Part shown: positions 15,916 through 23,090 of the stretch, piece after piece
Layout of the letters: each line of letters begins with the position of its first letter
How positions within the stretch are numbered: position 1 is the first letter of the stretch
Assembly (NCBI GenBank): GCA_049314535.1
Contig: JBMOEX010000014.1
Location: 1 to 27,458, forward strand
Direction of reading: 5' to 3'
DNA: 27,458 nt
Source of the DNA: LMEP-6097 sp049314535
GTDB taxonomy: Bacteria > Cyanobacteriota > Vampirovibrionia > LMEP-6097
Notes under the pieces: generated by a model
What the model was told of the DNA's origin: nothing
The model's database searches: none
Seen by the model: only the letters and a program-made list of their open reading frames with translations
Translations under genes and position numbers: made by a program

Positions 15916-17712
15916 ATGACATCATCTCAAGGAATTAATCTCAGATTCACAGAATCTTATATTTATATTAGTCGTAATGAGACAGCCCTGCGTAATGATT
16001 CCTCTAAAAAAAAGGGGGGGGGGGAAGAACTAGCGATAGTTAGCAGAAGGGGACTTGAACCCCAGATCAAAGCTATTACAGAATTTCTTGATGGGCTTAT
16101 ATCCTTGGGATCAGAGAAAACTTCCGCAGACGATAGAAAAAAGCTTGCAGAACAGGCTTTGCTTAAGCTCTCAGTCGCTACGGTAAACACAGGCAATCCA
16201 AATTATTATGCTGACTTAAGATTAACAAAGAGCTCAATTGCTGAAGAAATACTTAGTTCTATTCAAACTTCAAACAATCACGTTGAATCACTGATAAGTT
16301 TATTACAAATTCCCCCAAAGACATTTATGTCAAGCTCCTATCTTGCTTCACAAAATCATCTAAACACAAGTATTGCAAACGCTACTACGCCAGCTCAAGA
16401 TGGTTTTTTAGAAATAAATTCTCAAACTATTTCTGAAGAAGATCTAAGACTAGCAAAAACAAGCCCCAACAGTCCTTCCGCAGAATCTATAGCTAAGAAT
16501 GCGAACGTAGAGATTAAGGACGAACACGTCGAATTTTCAAGAAATAATCCAGACACTAATTTTGCTAAAGGATTAATGAGTAACAGTAACTACACTCCAA
16601 CAGCTCAGGACGTAGAGACAGCAATATTAAATCCAAATTCAAAATTTACAGAAGGACTCACAAAAAATCGAAACTTTAATCCAAATGATGAGACAATTTT
16701 AACGAAAATCAAACGCAGTCGATTAACTAATAATATCCCTGAACTCGAGGATACTTTACTAGCGTATGGAGCGGCAAGTCACCCTGATTTTAGATTTGCA
16801 GTATCTGGGATTATCCATGGACGCATTAATAACAAGACCTACGATACTCAGTACGTCTTAGGCGTTCTAGATAACCCCAACTACAAACCAGGTAATGAGG
16901 ATCTAAACTTTGCACAAAATCATCCTGATACTAAATTTGCACAAGCAAGAGTTATACGCCAACGCTTAGATGAACATCAACGCAAACATGAACCTAAACA
17001 TCACAATAATGCTACTGTTGTAAAATTAACTCTTCCAGAACCTAAATCTATAGAAGAGTGTATCGAAGCATTAGAATCGATCGGTCTCTCGGAGAATCCT
17101 ATGGAAACGGTTCATAAATTAGTAAAACTCACTTGGAATCAAGATTTAACAGAGTCCAATGAGATTTTAGAGCAAACTAATGATCAAAATTTAATCATCA
17201 AAGAGATGATTAAAAGCAATCATCCCTTAAAAGATCCATTAATTAAAACTTTAGATTCTCGAACACTCCGACATCTGATAAAGAAAGATTTAGATCCTGA
17301 GGATACTAAATTATTGTTAGATGAATTTAGCCAGGTATCTGGAAAAAGGTTAAATTTTACAACTGAGGATTTAACAGCATTAAGGGTGATGCAACCTGAT
17401 GATGAGGGTTGTTTCGAGGATACAGACCTCTTAGTTGCGAAGAAAATAGGCGAATCTTTTCAGCAGAATAATCAACAATTCGATCAAGAATTAGCTCATT
17501 TTTTTACTGACAATCGTATAGGTTATCAATTAAAAAAAATCATCGCAGAGGCTTTACCAACGCAAAGTTCAAAAAATGAATGTTTGCGTAATTTAGCTCA
17601 AAAGCTAGAGGATGCGTTTTTTCACAGACCTCAAGCAGACAATATAAGACTCGACTCTGACATTCGTAAAATCCTAAACTCCAAATCTGATGGATTCCAA
17701 TTCTTTAGGTAA
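15916..17712 (+). CDS. Hypothetical repeat protein, probably phase-variable
   Basis: A 598-residue protein that I do not recognise. It has no signal peptide or membrane segment. Residues 31-37 (KKKGGGE) are encoded by an A8G11 homopolymer. Residues about 173-350 hold degenerate units of about 29 residues with the pattern E-D-(V/L)-x-x-A-x-x-N-P-(D/N)-(T/S)-x-F-A-x-G-L-x-x-N-x-N-(Y/F)-x-P. Examples are EFSRNNPDTNFAKGLMSNSN and AILNPNSKFTEGLTKNRNFN. A mainly helical acidic region follows (about 370-598). The ATG has AAGGA upstream. The 3' end overlaps the convergent ribD by 8 nt. The helix-like units suggest a binding scaffold, but that is a guess. Confidence 0.75.
   Translation: MTSSQGINLRFTESYIYISRNETALRNDSSKKKGGGEELAIVSRRGLEPQIKAITEFLDGLISLGSEKTSADDRKKLAEQALLKLSVATVNTGNPNYYADLRLTKSSIAEEILSSIQTSNNHVESLISLLQIPPKTFMSSSYLASQNHLNTSIANATTPAQDGFLEINSQTISEEDLRLAKTSPNSPSAESIAKNANVEIKDEHVEFSRNNPDTNFAKGLMSNSNYTPTAQDVETAILNPNSKFTEGLTKNRNFNPNDETILTKIKRSRLTNNIPELEDTLLAYGAASHPDFRFAVSGIIHGRINNKTYDTQYVLGVLDNPNYKPGNEDLNFAQNHPDTKFAQARVIRQRLDEHQRKHEPKHHNNATVVKLTLPEPKSIEECIEALESIGLSENPMETVHKLVKLTWNQDLTESNEILEQTNDQNLIIKEMIKSNHPLKDPLIKTLDSRTLRHLIKKDLDPEDTKLLLDEFSQVSGKRLNFTTEDLTALRVMQPDDEGCFEDTDLLVAKKIGESFQQNNQQFDQELAHFFTDNRIGYQLKKIIAEALPTQSSKNECLRNLAQKLEDAFFHRPQADNIRLDSDIRKILNSKSDGFQFFR
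16006..16024 (+). repeat. A8G11 homopolymer tract (contingency-locus candidate)
   Basis: Eight A (16006-16013) are followed directly by eleven G (16014-16024), at codons 31-37 of the 598-residue gene. Losing one G makes the next codons AAG AAC TAG. Gaining one G gives GGA AGA ACT AGC GAT AGT TAG. So either single-base slip ends translation within a few codons, and only the present length keeps the frame open. Confidence 0.9.
16432..16965 (+). repeat. Degenerate ~29-residue tandem repeats in the protein
   Basis: Aligned by eye, units begin near residues 173, 202, 231, 277 and 327. Shared positions are an acidic pair, an Ala in the first helix, N-P-(D/N)-(T/S/F)-x-F-(A/T) in the middle, and N-x-(N)-(Y/F)-x-P at the end. 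The units at residues 202 and 231 are the clearest. The unit near 277 is diverged, and the stretch at 310-326 is partial. The DNA itself is not conserved between units. Confidence 0.65.
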
Positions 17713-19318
17713 AGTCAAGCCTCTGAGAATCAGTAACTCTGATATGTACTTTAATATCAGCCCTTTCATTAATATTAACTGCTTCAATAATTTCATATTT
17801 GCTTAGATAGCAATTTTGAGACTTTTGTAAAATTTCGTTTTCTGCGTTAGGGCAGTTTAATGTAGATTCAAGCAAGCTTCTGTACCTATCTAGAACATTA
17901 GTTAGAGACCGCTGCACAACTCCATTTTCTGAGTTTTCGTCGTCCTCATGCATCTCTAAAGGCTCATAGTGAATAATTTCATCAACCAAACCCTCCTCCA
18001 GAAAGCTATTCATTAAATTAGGACCAGCTTCTACCATTATTCTTAGTTTTTTTTCAGAGCTTAAATGATTTAGTAGAGAGCTAAGATTTGGAAAGACTTT
18101 CTCTGATTGAAGAAACTCGCTCGATCTTAAAATAGCATCTTGTGTATCAGTCTTTTTACTTAAAGGCTTGATAATATATTCTGTGACTTTTTGCTGATAA
18201 GTAGAAGAGAAAATGTTCAAACTCTGTCTCTCTGTCTCATTAAAGTCCTGACTCGATTTAAGGATTACAATTTCTCTATCACAGATATCACTCAGATTCA
18301 GTTCTGAAGCTGGAAAGCGTACGTTTAGCAGAGGGTTGTCATTCTTTATAGTATTAATACCAGTGATTAAAATTTCATGTGTAGCACGAAGCCTCTGTAC
18401 ATCTTTCCTAGAGCTAGAATTCGTTATCCAAGTCTGGGCGTGTAGCGGAACTTCAATCTCTGCATTTTCGTGACCCTCGTGGGATTGCTTGCAATCTGCC
18501 ACTTCAGTATTTTTCGTCTCCATGCTTCCATCAGGATATGAAGCGACTTTCAGCGTTAGCCAGTAATTTTTCGATATTTTTTCAGAGTCAGTTTTATTTT
18601 TTCTATCTATAAATTCAAAGAAGATACGATTATCAAATTTAATTAATTTCAGTAAATCCTCTATTGTCGCTAATTCGTGACTATGCTCATTCTCAGAGCT
18701 TTTTAATAATGAATTAGCGTAATCTTCTAAACATAAAATATCCATACCCGATTCTTTGAGGTCATCTAAGTAAAAACGCTTAACAGCAGTGGCTTTGATT
18801 TCAGAGGGATTTAATGGACTTGAATGCTTGTAGTGTGCTGTTAGTAAAGGGTTTGGGTCGTGACATGCGTAAGCTAATCTCTTGAAAGCTAGGCGGTGAA
18901 TTAGTTCTGTGCAAGGGGCTGTTTTGCCATAATGATTACAAGGCTCAAGACTGACGTAGATAGTAGACTGATGAATTAATTCTTCAAGGCTCTTAAATTT
19001 ACTGAAAACTGAAATAAGTTCTTCTGCTTTAGCTAGGTAGCTGATAGGGAAAGGGCTGCTGGAATTTGTGAAAAATTCGTAATGGAAGCTGTTCTGGGTC
19101 TTTTTTTGTTCGATAAAACTGTTAAATAACTCGGTGAGATTCTTAACAGCATTAGGCTCAGCATGAGCTTCGCCATATTTTTGATGAAAGCCTTCGCCAA
19201 TTATCGTATTAGCATAAACTATAACTGCACCAACTATAGGATTAGGAAAGGCTTTGGCTTCACCAAGTTTCGCTAATTTAGCTGCGAGACCTAAGTAAAA
19301 TCTATCTTCTGCTTCCAT
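17705..19318 (-). CDS. ribD: Riboflavin biosynthesis RibD (deaminase/reductase) with insertions
   Basis: Bifunctional enzyme of riboflavin synthesis: a zinc-dependent pyrimidine deaminase followed by an NADPH reductase. The deaminase part has FPNPIVGAVIV (residues 24-34), H52-A-E54 with the catalytic glutamate, and EPCNHYGKTAPC with zinc ligands Cys127 and Cys136. The reductase part has WLTLKVASYPDG, WITN..SRKDVQRLRA, ILITGINTIKNDNPLLNVR and MVEAGPNLMNSFLEEGLVDEI. At 537 residues it is about 160-170 longer than usual. Inserts lie between the His and first Cys (about 50 residues), before WITN, and after the GLVDE motif. The last begins with HEDDENSENGVVQRSL, encoded by a palindromic repeat. 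The start overlaps mazG by 28 nt. Confidence 0.92.
   Translation of the reverse strand: MEAEDRFYLGLAAKLAKLGEAKAFPNPIVGAVIVYANTIIGEGFHQKYGEAHAEPNAVKNLTELFNSFIEQKKTQNSFHYEFFTNSSSPFPISYLAKAEELISVFSKFKSLEELIHQSTIYVSLEPCNHYGKTAPCTELIHRLAFKRLAYACHDPNPLLTAHYKHSSPLNPSEIKATAVKRFYLDDLKESGMDILCLEDYANSLLKSSENEHSHELATIEDLLKLIKFDNRIFFEFIDRKNKTDSEKISKNYWLTLKVASYPDGSMETKNTEVADCKQSHEGHENAEIEVPLHAQTWITNSSSRKDVQRLRATHEILITGINTIKNDNPLLNVRFPASELNLSDICDREIVILKSSQDFNETERQSLNIFSSTYQQKVTEYIIKPLSKKTDTQDAILRSSEFLQSEKVFPNLSSLLNHLSSEKKLRIMVEAGPNLMNSFLEEGLVDEIIHYEPLEMHEDDENSENGVVQRSLTNVLDRYRSLLESTLNCPNAENEILQKSQNCYLSKYEIIEAVNINERADIKVHIRVTDSQRLDFT
17904..17950. repeat. Left-arm copy of the palindromic element inside ribD
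   Basis: Forty-seven bases match 22885-22931 of the intact element with three substitutions (positions 8, 29 and 33). It starts with AGAGACCGCTGCACAAC. The right arm is missing, and a short CATCTCTAAA just after may be its trace. It is read on the minus strand as HEDDENSENGVVQRSL within the RibD reductase domain, so the frame is kept. Confidence 0.85.
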
Positions 19319-20148
19319 AGCTCGTTTTGTTTATGTTTAGCTTTTTGCCAAAGGTTTTCTAATTCACTTGGTGAGTAATTTTTTAAGTCTTCTTGACCGG
19401 ATTCTTTTACTATTTCCATCATAAGATCAAATCTTTCAGTGAATTTATTATTAGTTTTTCTCAAAGCATCTTCTGGATCGATTTTAAACCATCTTGCGAC
19501 ATTTACGGCAGTGAATAATATGTCACCAAGCTCTAATTCAGCATCAGCTCTTTCAGTATCACTTAAAGACTCTTTGTTTAAGACTATCTCTTGTAATTCA
19601 ACAATTTCGCTTTGTAGTTGTTCCCAAAGTTTAGATTCCTCGTCCCACTCAAAGCTTTCTCTGACAGCTTTCTTGGAGATCAACCATGCTCTAGCTAAAG
19701 CTGGCAGTTCTTTCGGGATACCTTCAAAAATAGATTTTCTGTGACTTTTTTCAGCTTTTTTGATTTTTTCCCAGTGAGTATCTACTTCGTTTGCATTGCT
19801 AGCTTTAGCGTCTTTAAAAACATGAGGGTGTCTTCTGATCATTTTTTCATTTACATATTCGACTACGTCATTAAAAGTGAAGGCACCACGCTCTTCTGCG
19901 ATTTGAGAATGTAAAGCGACTTGTAAAAGTACGTCACCAAGCTCCTCTTTGAGCATTAACTCGGAATTGTTATTTGCTGAGACTTTATCTGTAGTATTTT
20001 CTACTAAATCTATAGCTTCTAGGCATTCGTAGAGTTCTTCTAGGAGATATCTTTTAAGTGAAGTATGAGTTTGTTCACGATTCCAAGGGCAGCCACTAAG
20101 AGGGTCTCGCAAGGCTTTAATCGTTTCTATAAATTTATCTATAGCCAT
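19291..20148 (-). CDS. mazG: Nucleoside triphosphate pyrophosphohydrolase MazG
   Basis: MazG-family pyrophosphohydrolase of 285 residues that removes pyrophosphate from (d)NTPs, probably for nucleotide-pool cleaning. The N-terminal domain has LRDPLSGCPWNREQTHTSLK, the metal-binding pair EELYE and EELGDVLLQVALHSQIAEE, and RRHPHVF. The second domain shows ALARAWLISKKA, FEWDEE and ELELGDILFTAVNVARW, as in full two-domain MazG. The 3' end overlaps the ribD start by 28 nt, so the two are probably translated from one message. A clear ribosome binding site is not seen at the start. Confidence 0.95.
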   Translation of the reverse strand: MAIDKFIETIKALRDPLSGCPWNREQTHTSLKRYLLEELYECLEAIDLVENTTDKVSANNNSELMLKEELGDVLLQVALHSQIAEERGAFTFNDVVEYVNEKMIRRHPHVFKDAKASNANEVDTHWEKIKKAEKSHRKSIFEGIPKELPALARAWLISKKAVRESFEWDEESKLWEQLQSEIVELQEIVLNKESLSDTERADAELELGDILFTAVNVARWFKIDPEDALRKTNNKFTERFDLMMEIVKESGQEDLKNYSPSELENLWQKAKHKQNELWKQKIDFT

Positions 20149-20203
20149 CTTGATAATAATAACAGGGCACTCTTGCTAGGCGTATAAAAGTACCAAGCAG
20201 GCT

Positions 20204-20767
20204 TTAAATTATGAAGGATACTAAAACCAGAATGAGTGCTGAAAGTATAGTGCAGGTGAGGGGGCGGCGAAGTATAAAATTAGATAAAAATTGAAAAGGG
20301 ATTTTAAAGAATATAAACAGGAATTTAAAAGACTCAAAGAACATGCCCCAGAGATTTTTATGTTTATTTGCTTGGGGAAAAGGTTTATTACCAAAATGTT
20401 TTTTAAAAGAATCATTCTCAACTAAAAGAAGTTTCTTTCTGACCTTAATTAAATCTTTGTTGATCAGTTCTAGGGCTGGAAGGCTTTTAAAAAGTACTCC
20501 ATTATTATCTTCCAAGGCAGCTTCATAAGCATCGCAAGGTGAGGGCGGCATGCCATGCATTAGGCTAGGTTTATCACCTAATTCAAAAATTATTTTCTGT
20601 AATGCTTGATAAGGGCTTTCTAATTTTCCCCTGAGCTCATCTATTAATTCATGGTTACTTGCGATTTTTGACATAGTCGGATGCTTAGAACTAATAAGTA
20701 ATTTTTTAAATTCTTGTAAATTATTTTTAAAGTTATTTAAAAGTTCAATCGCCTCATCTTTTTCCAT
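20204..20767 (-). CDS. Hypothetical C-tail-anchored membrane protein
   Basis: A 187-residue protein of unknown function. Residues 1-130 are soluble and mostly helical (MEKDEAIELLNNFKNNLQEF, LIDELRGKLESPYQALQKII), with one proline-rich turn (HGMPPSPCDAYE). The C-terminal part is hydrophobic: an aromatic segment around FKFLFIFFKIPFQFLSNFIL and a final membrane helix TCTILSALILVLVSFII that ends the chain. This suggests insertion by its tail, with the bulk in the cytoplasm. It lies 55 bp before mazG on the same strand and diverges from the gene at 20974 across a long inverted repeat. Confidence 0.65.
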   Translation of the reverse strand: MEKDEAIELLNNFKNNLQEFKKLLISSKHPTMSKIASNHELIDELRGKLESPYQALQKIIFELGDKPSLMHGMPPSPCDAYEAALEDNNGVLFKSLPALELINKDLIKVRKKLLLVENDSFKKHFGNKPFPQANKHKNLWGMFFESFKFLFIFFKIPFQFLSNFILRRPLTCTILSALILVLVSFII

Positions 20768-20828
20768 GAATAAAATTAGTTTTTGTGAATCTCCTAAATA
20801 AGATAAGCCCTTGGTGTTTGTTTAGATA

Positions 20829-20948
20829 ACTACTGTTTATGAAAAATTAAGCTATTCCCATGAGCAAAAAAAAATACTGAGAGGGTCTATCTATTAGGAA
20901 TTATAAAAACTGAATCATTTTACTTATTCTTAATTTATAAACAGTAGT
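20829..20948. repeat. Long inverted repeat in divergent intergenic region
   Basis: ACTACTGTTTAT (20829-20840) pairs with ATAAACAGTAGT (20937-20948). Directly inside, AAATTAAG (20844-20851) pairs with CTTAATTT (20929-20936), leaving a 3-nt bulge GAA on one side. That makes 20 bp of stem around a 77-nt loop. The whole unit is 120 bp and fills most of the gap between divergent genes. It is unrelated in sequence to the 22886-23006 element. Confidence 0.75.
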
Positions 20949-20973
20949 AAATCTAAAGGAGTCGTAAGACATT

Positions 20974-21459
20974 ATGAGTAATATAGGCCCAGTTGGAGGC
21001 GATGTAAATTATACACCTATACAGAAGAGGTTATCACCACCGCTCCCTAAGGAAACGTCGAGTGTTACTACTCCTGATACTATCTCAAAGCCTGTTATTA
21101 ATAATGATCAGTTCATAACAGCAGAAGATATTGGTAATTCTGTTGTTGCTAATTTAGGTCTTCCACCGAAAAATGAGAAGAATAGTAATGTTGTCTATGA
21201 TGCTTGGAGTAATTATGCGGTAAAACCTGAGGCTGAGACGACTGATGCTAATGTGTTATCTCCGATTAATGCTAATGCAGTGTTACCTCCTGTGCTAAAT
21301 GCGAAGCCAGGGGCTCCTATTAATAAGCTAACAGAATCATCACCTCAAGAAACAAAGCTTGTGATAGCTGAATTTATGAAATTAGATGGAACAACTGGAA
21401 CAACTGCAACAAATGCTTCGATGATAGCTGCGACAATTATCGATGGTCTTGCTGCTTAA
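20974..21459 (+). CDS. Hypothetical proline/asparagine-rich protein
   Basis: A 161-residue protein that I do not recognise. It is rich in Pro, Asn, Thr and Ala (KRLSPPLPKETSSVTTPDT, NAVLPPVLNAKPGAPINK), so the main part is probably disordered. A short helical C-terminus (TKLVIAEFMKLDG, ASMIAATIIDGLAA) follows. It has no signal peptide, membrane helix or cysteine. AAAGGAG (20955-20961) precedes the ATG at a longish spacing of 12 nt. It is followed 19 nt later by another orphan on the same strand, probably co-transcribed. Confidence 0.62.
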   Translation: MSNIGPVGGDVNYTPIQKRLSPPLPKETSSVTTPDTISKPVINNDQFITAEDIGNSVVANLGLPPKNEKNSNVVYDAWSNYAVKPEAETTDANVLSPINANAVLPPVLNAKPGAPINKLTESSPQETKLVIAEFMKLDGTTGTTATNASMIAATIIDGLAA

Positions 21460-21478
21460 TCTTGAAATCTAAAAAACT

Positions 21479-22030
21479 ATGACTAGTAAATTTAAACTCT
21501 ATCAACAAAATAATGAAAAAGGTGATTTGGTCGGTTATACCGTTATAGATCCGAGTGAAGGTGGTCGGGTTTTAGCGGCTTTAGATAAGCAGTCTGATGG
21601 TTCCCTGAAATTAACTTTTTTAGACGGAGCTAAAGATCCAGAATTATGGGAAAACAAATATTTTTCACAAAGTCCAGCTTTCGTTAAATTTAATGCTCTT
21701 GAAGATCAGCTAATAATGAAGAGTGGTGATGTTTTTGAGACAAGTCTAGGTAAATTATCTTTTACATATTTTTTAACCGAAGTAAATGGTCAGGAGTTTG
21801 AGTTACCAGCTAAGCTTGATCTTGAGAAATATTGTGCTGCTGGTCAAATAAGCTTTTTCGAAGCAGATAAACCTAAAATCGATATGCTCTTAGTTCAAGA
21901 GGTCTTTAATGGTAAATCTTACTTGATTAAGCCTAATGGTAATGCAGTTGAGATGCTTGTTATTGCAAAATTCAAAAAGGTTTTTGGCATCGAGTTACCG
22001 GTCACAGTCCCGCGTGAATTAATGATTTAA
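21479..22030 (+). CDS. Hypothetical protein, probably compact and beta-rich
   Basis: A 183-residue soluble protein of unknown function. The alternation of short hydrophobic strands and turns (GDLVGYTVIDPSEGGRVLAAL, SLKLTFLDGAKD, FETSLGKLSFTYFLTEVNGQ, KSYLIKPNGNAVEMLVIAKF) suggests a beta-rich domain. It has no signal peptide or known catalytic motif, and one cysteine. It follows the gene at 20974 closely. Its last 29 bp overlap the convergent DUF2490 fragment. No good ribosome binding site is seen, so coupling to the upstream gene is possible. Confidence 0.62.
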   Translation: MTSKFKLYQQNNEKGDLVGYTVIDPSEGGRVLAALDKQSDGSLKLTFLDGAKDPELWENKYFSQSPAFVKFNALEDQLIMKSGDVFETSLGKLSFTYFLTEVNGQEFELPAKLDLEKYCAAGQISFFEADKPKIDMLLVQEVFNGKSYLIKPNGNAVEMLVIAKFKKVFGIELPVTVPRELMI

Positions 22031-22559
22031 AGTCTTTTCGAAGAACAAGCATTATACGATTTTGCTCTAGTCCCTCGTTGCTTAAAAAATTATAGAAAAG
22101 CTCATCACTGATATCTAAACTTAAGGTTTTTCCTATAGGGTGAATATAGCCGAATCTGCCTCTTAATCTTAGGGTGAGTTCAGTGTCGTCGATAAATCTT
22201 TGCTCAAATCTAAATCTACTGTAGCTTTCAGCTTTCTTGTCGTTAATCTCATTATGATTATTCGGTATCTTAAAAATGTTTAAATCTTTTTTTAGTAAAA
22301 CCTGCTGCCATAGTCTGTTTTCAAAATTACTGTCTCGATTGTAAATCATGAAATGGTCATAACCAAAAGAACTCTGTAGGTTTTTATTCCAGTTGTAAGA
22401 AAGCTCGGAGCGGAATAATGTGATATCTAGTTCTGTAAATTCATTATTAAAGCGATGGCTCAGAGTTTCTGTTAATTGTAAGCCAGGGCGTATTTTGTTA
22501 AGAGGTATGTTTACGTCAATAAATCCCCAAGCCATCAATTCGTTATTAATACTAATCAA
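22002..22559 (-). pseudogene. DUF2490-like outer-membrane barrel fragment, probably truncated
   Basis: The 185 residues resemble DUF2490 proteins, which are exported beta-barrel-like proteins. Matching stretches are WGFIDVNIPLNKIRPGLQL then TETLSHRFN, LFRSELSYNWNKNLQSSFGY, ENRLWQQVLLKKDL, RFEQRFIDDTELTLRLRGRFGY and ISDELFYNF..LEQNRIMLVL. Two parts are missing. There is no signal peptide, because a TAA lies directly before the TTG at 22559 (the first ATG is 22535). The final strands expected after the QNR motif are also absent. It follows the 94-residue gene by 20 nt. It may be a decaying gene or a non-exported remnant. The family call is from memory of the pattern. Confidence 0.55.
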
Positions 22560-22579
22560 TTAATCTGTTTTAAATATAT

Positions 22580-22864
22580 TTAAACTTTACCTTCCCAATA
22601 TCCACCATGACGATCTACCAATGCGTCATAACCAGACCAGAATCTGAAAGGGGGTAATAACCCGATTATTCCATGAGTCAACACTTTTTTACCAGGTTCA
22701 TCATTTACAGCTTGTCCAATACCCGGCCAAATGATCAGTGAAAGAACACCAGCTAATACACTTTTACCGCTGATTCCACTTTTGCTGATTTCAGCAGCAT
22801 TTACTGGACTATAAAGAACTGTTAAAACAGTTAGCAAAGAAAATACAGATATGATTTTATTCAT
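22580..22864 (-). CDS. Small exported/membrane protein of unknown function
   Basis: A 94-residue protein with a clear signal peptide (MNKIISVFSLLTVLTVLYSPVNA, cleavage likely after AVNA-like NAA). A hydrophobic stretch SVLAGVLSLIIWPGIGQAVND, a second one LTHGIIGLLPPFRFWSGYDAL, and a charged end VDRHGGYWEGKV follow. The mix of Gly/Pro/Trp motifs looks conserved rather than random. I cannot name the family. The ribosome binding site AAAGGAGTT (about 22871-22879) is strong. The palindromic element lies directly upstream, about 20 bp from the start codon. Confidence 0.75.
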   Translation of the reverse strand: MNKIISVFSLLTVLTVLYSPVNAAEISKSGISGKSVLAGVLSLIIWPGIGQAVNDEPGKKVLTHGIIGLLPPFRFWSGYDALVDRHGGYWEGKV

Positions 22865-22880
22865 AATTAAGAACTCCTTT

Positions 22881-23011
22881 TTTTAGAGACCACTGCACAA
22901 CTCCATTTTCTGCGTTCTCGTCGTCCTCATGATCCTCATGTACTGACAGTACACTGCGGTCATTCGTCCTCCTCGGCCTTGAAACTGCACGTTGTGCAGT
23001 GGTCTCTTTTA
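22881..23011. mobile_element. Intact palindromic (MITE-like) element with target duplications
   Basis: GAGACCACTGCACAAC (22886-22901) is the exact reverse complement of GTTGTGCAGTGGTCTC (22991-23006), giving 16-bp terminal inverted repeats around an 89-bp centre. TTTTA flanks both ends (22881-22885 and 23007-23011) as a likely 5-bp target duplication. The T-rich setting makes the exact boundary uncertain by a base or two. It encodes no transposase. It lies between the exporter terminator and the start of the 94-residue gene. Two partial copies exist at 17904-17950 and 24622-24663. Confidence 0.8.
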
Positions 23012-23028
23012 GAAATATATAAGCCATT

Positions 23029-23056
23029 AAAACAAAAAATCGAGCTTTTGGCTCGA
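23029..23056 (-). terminator. Rho-independent terminator of the exporter operon
   Basis: On the minus strand TCGAGC-CAAAA-GCTCGA forms a 6-bp hairpin, followed by TTTTTTGTTTT. The hairpin starts about 35 nt after the stop codon of the outer-membrane channel gene. This is a classic intrinsic terminator, ending the minus-strand operon that begins near 27420. Confidence 0.85.
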
Positions 23057-23090
23057 CTCAAAAGATTTAATTTAAACTTGATTCTTAATA

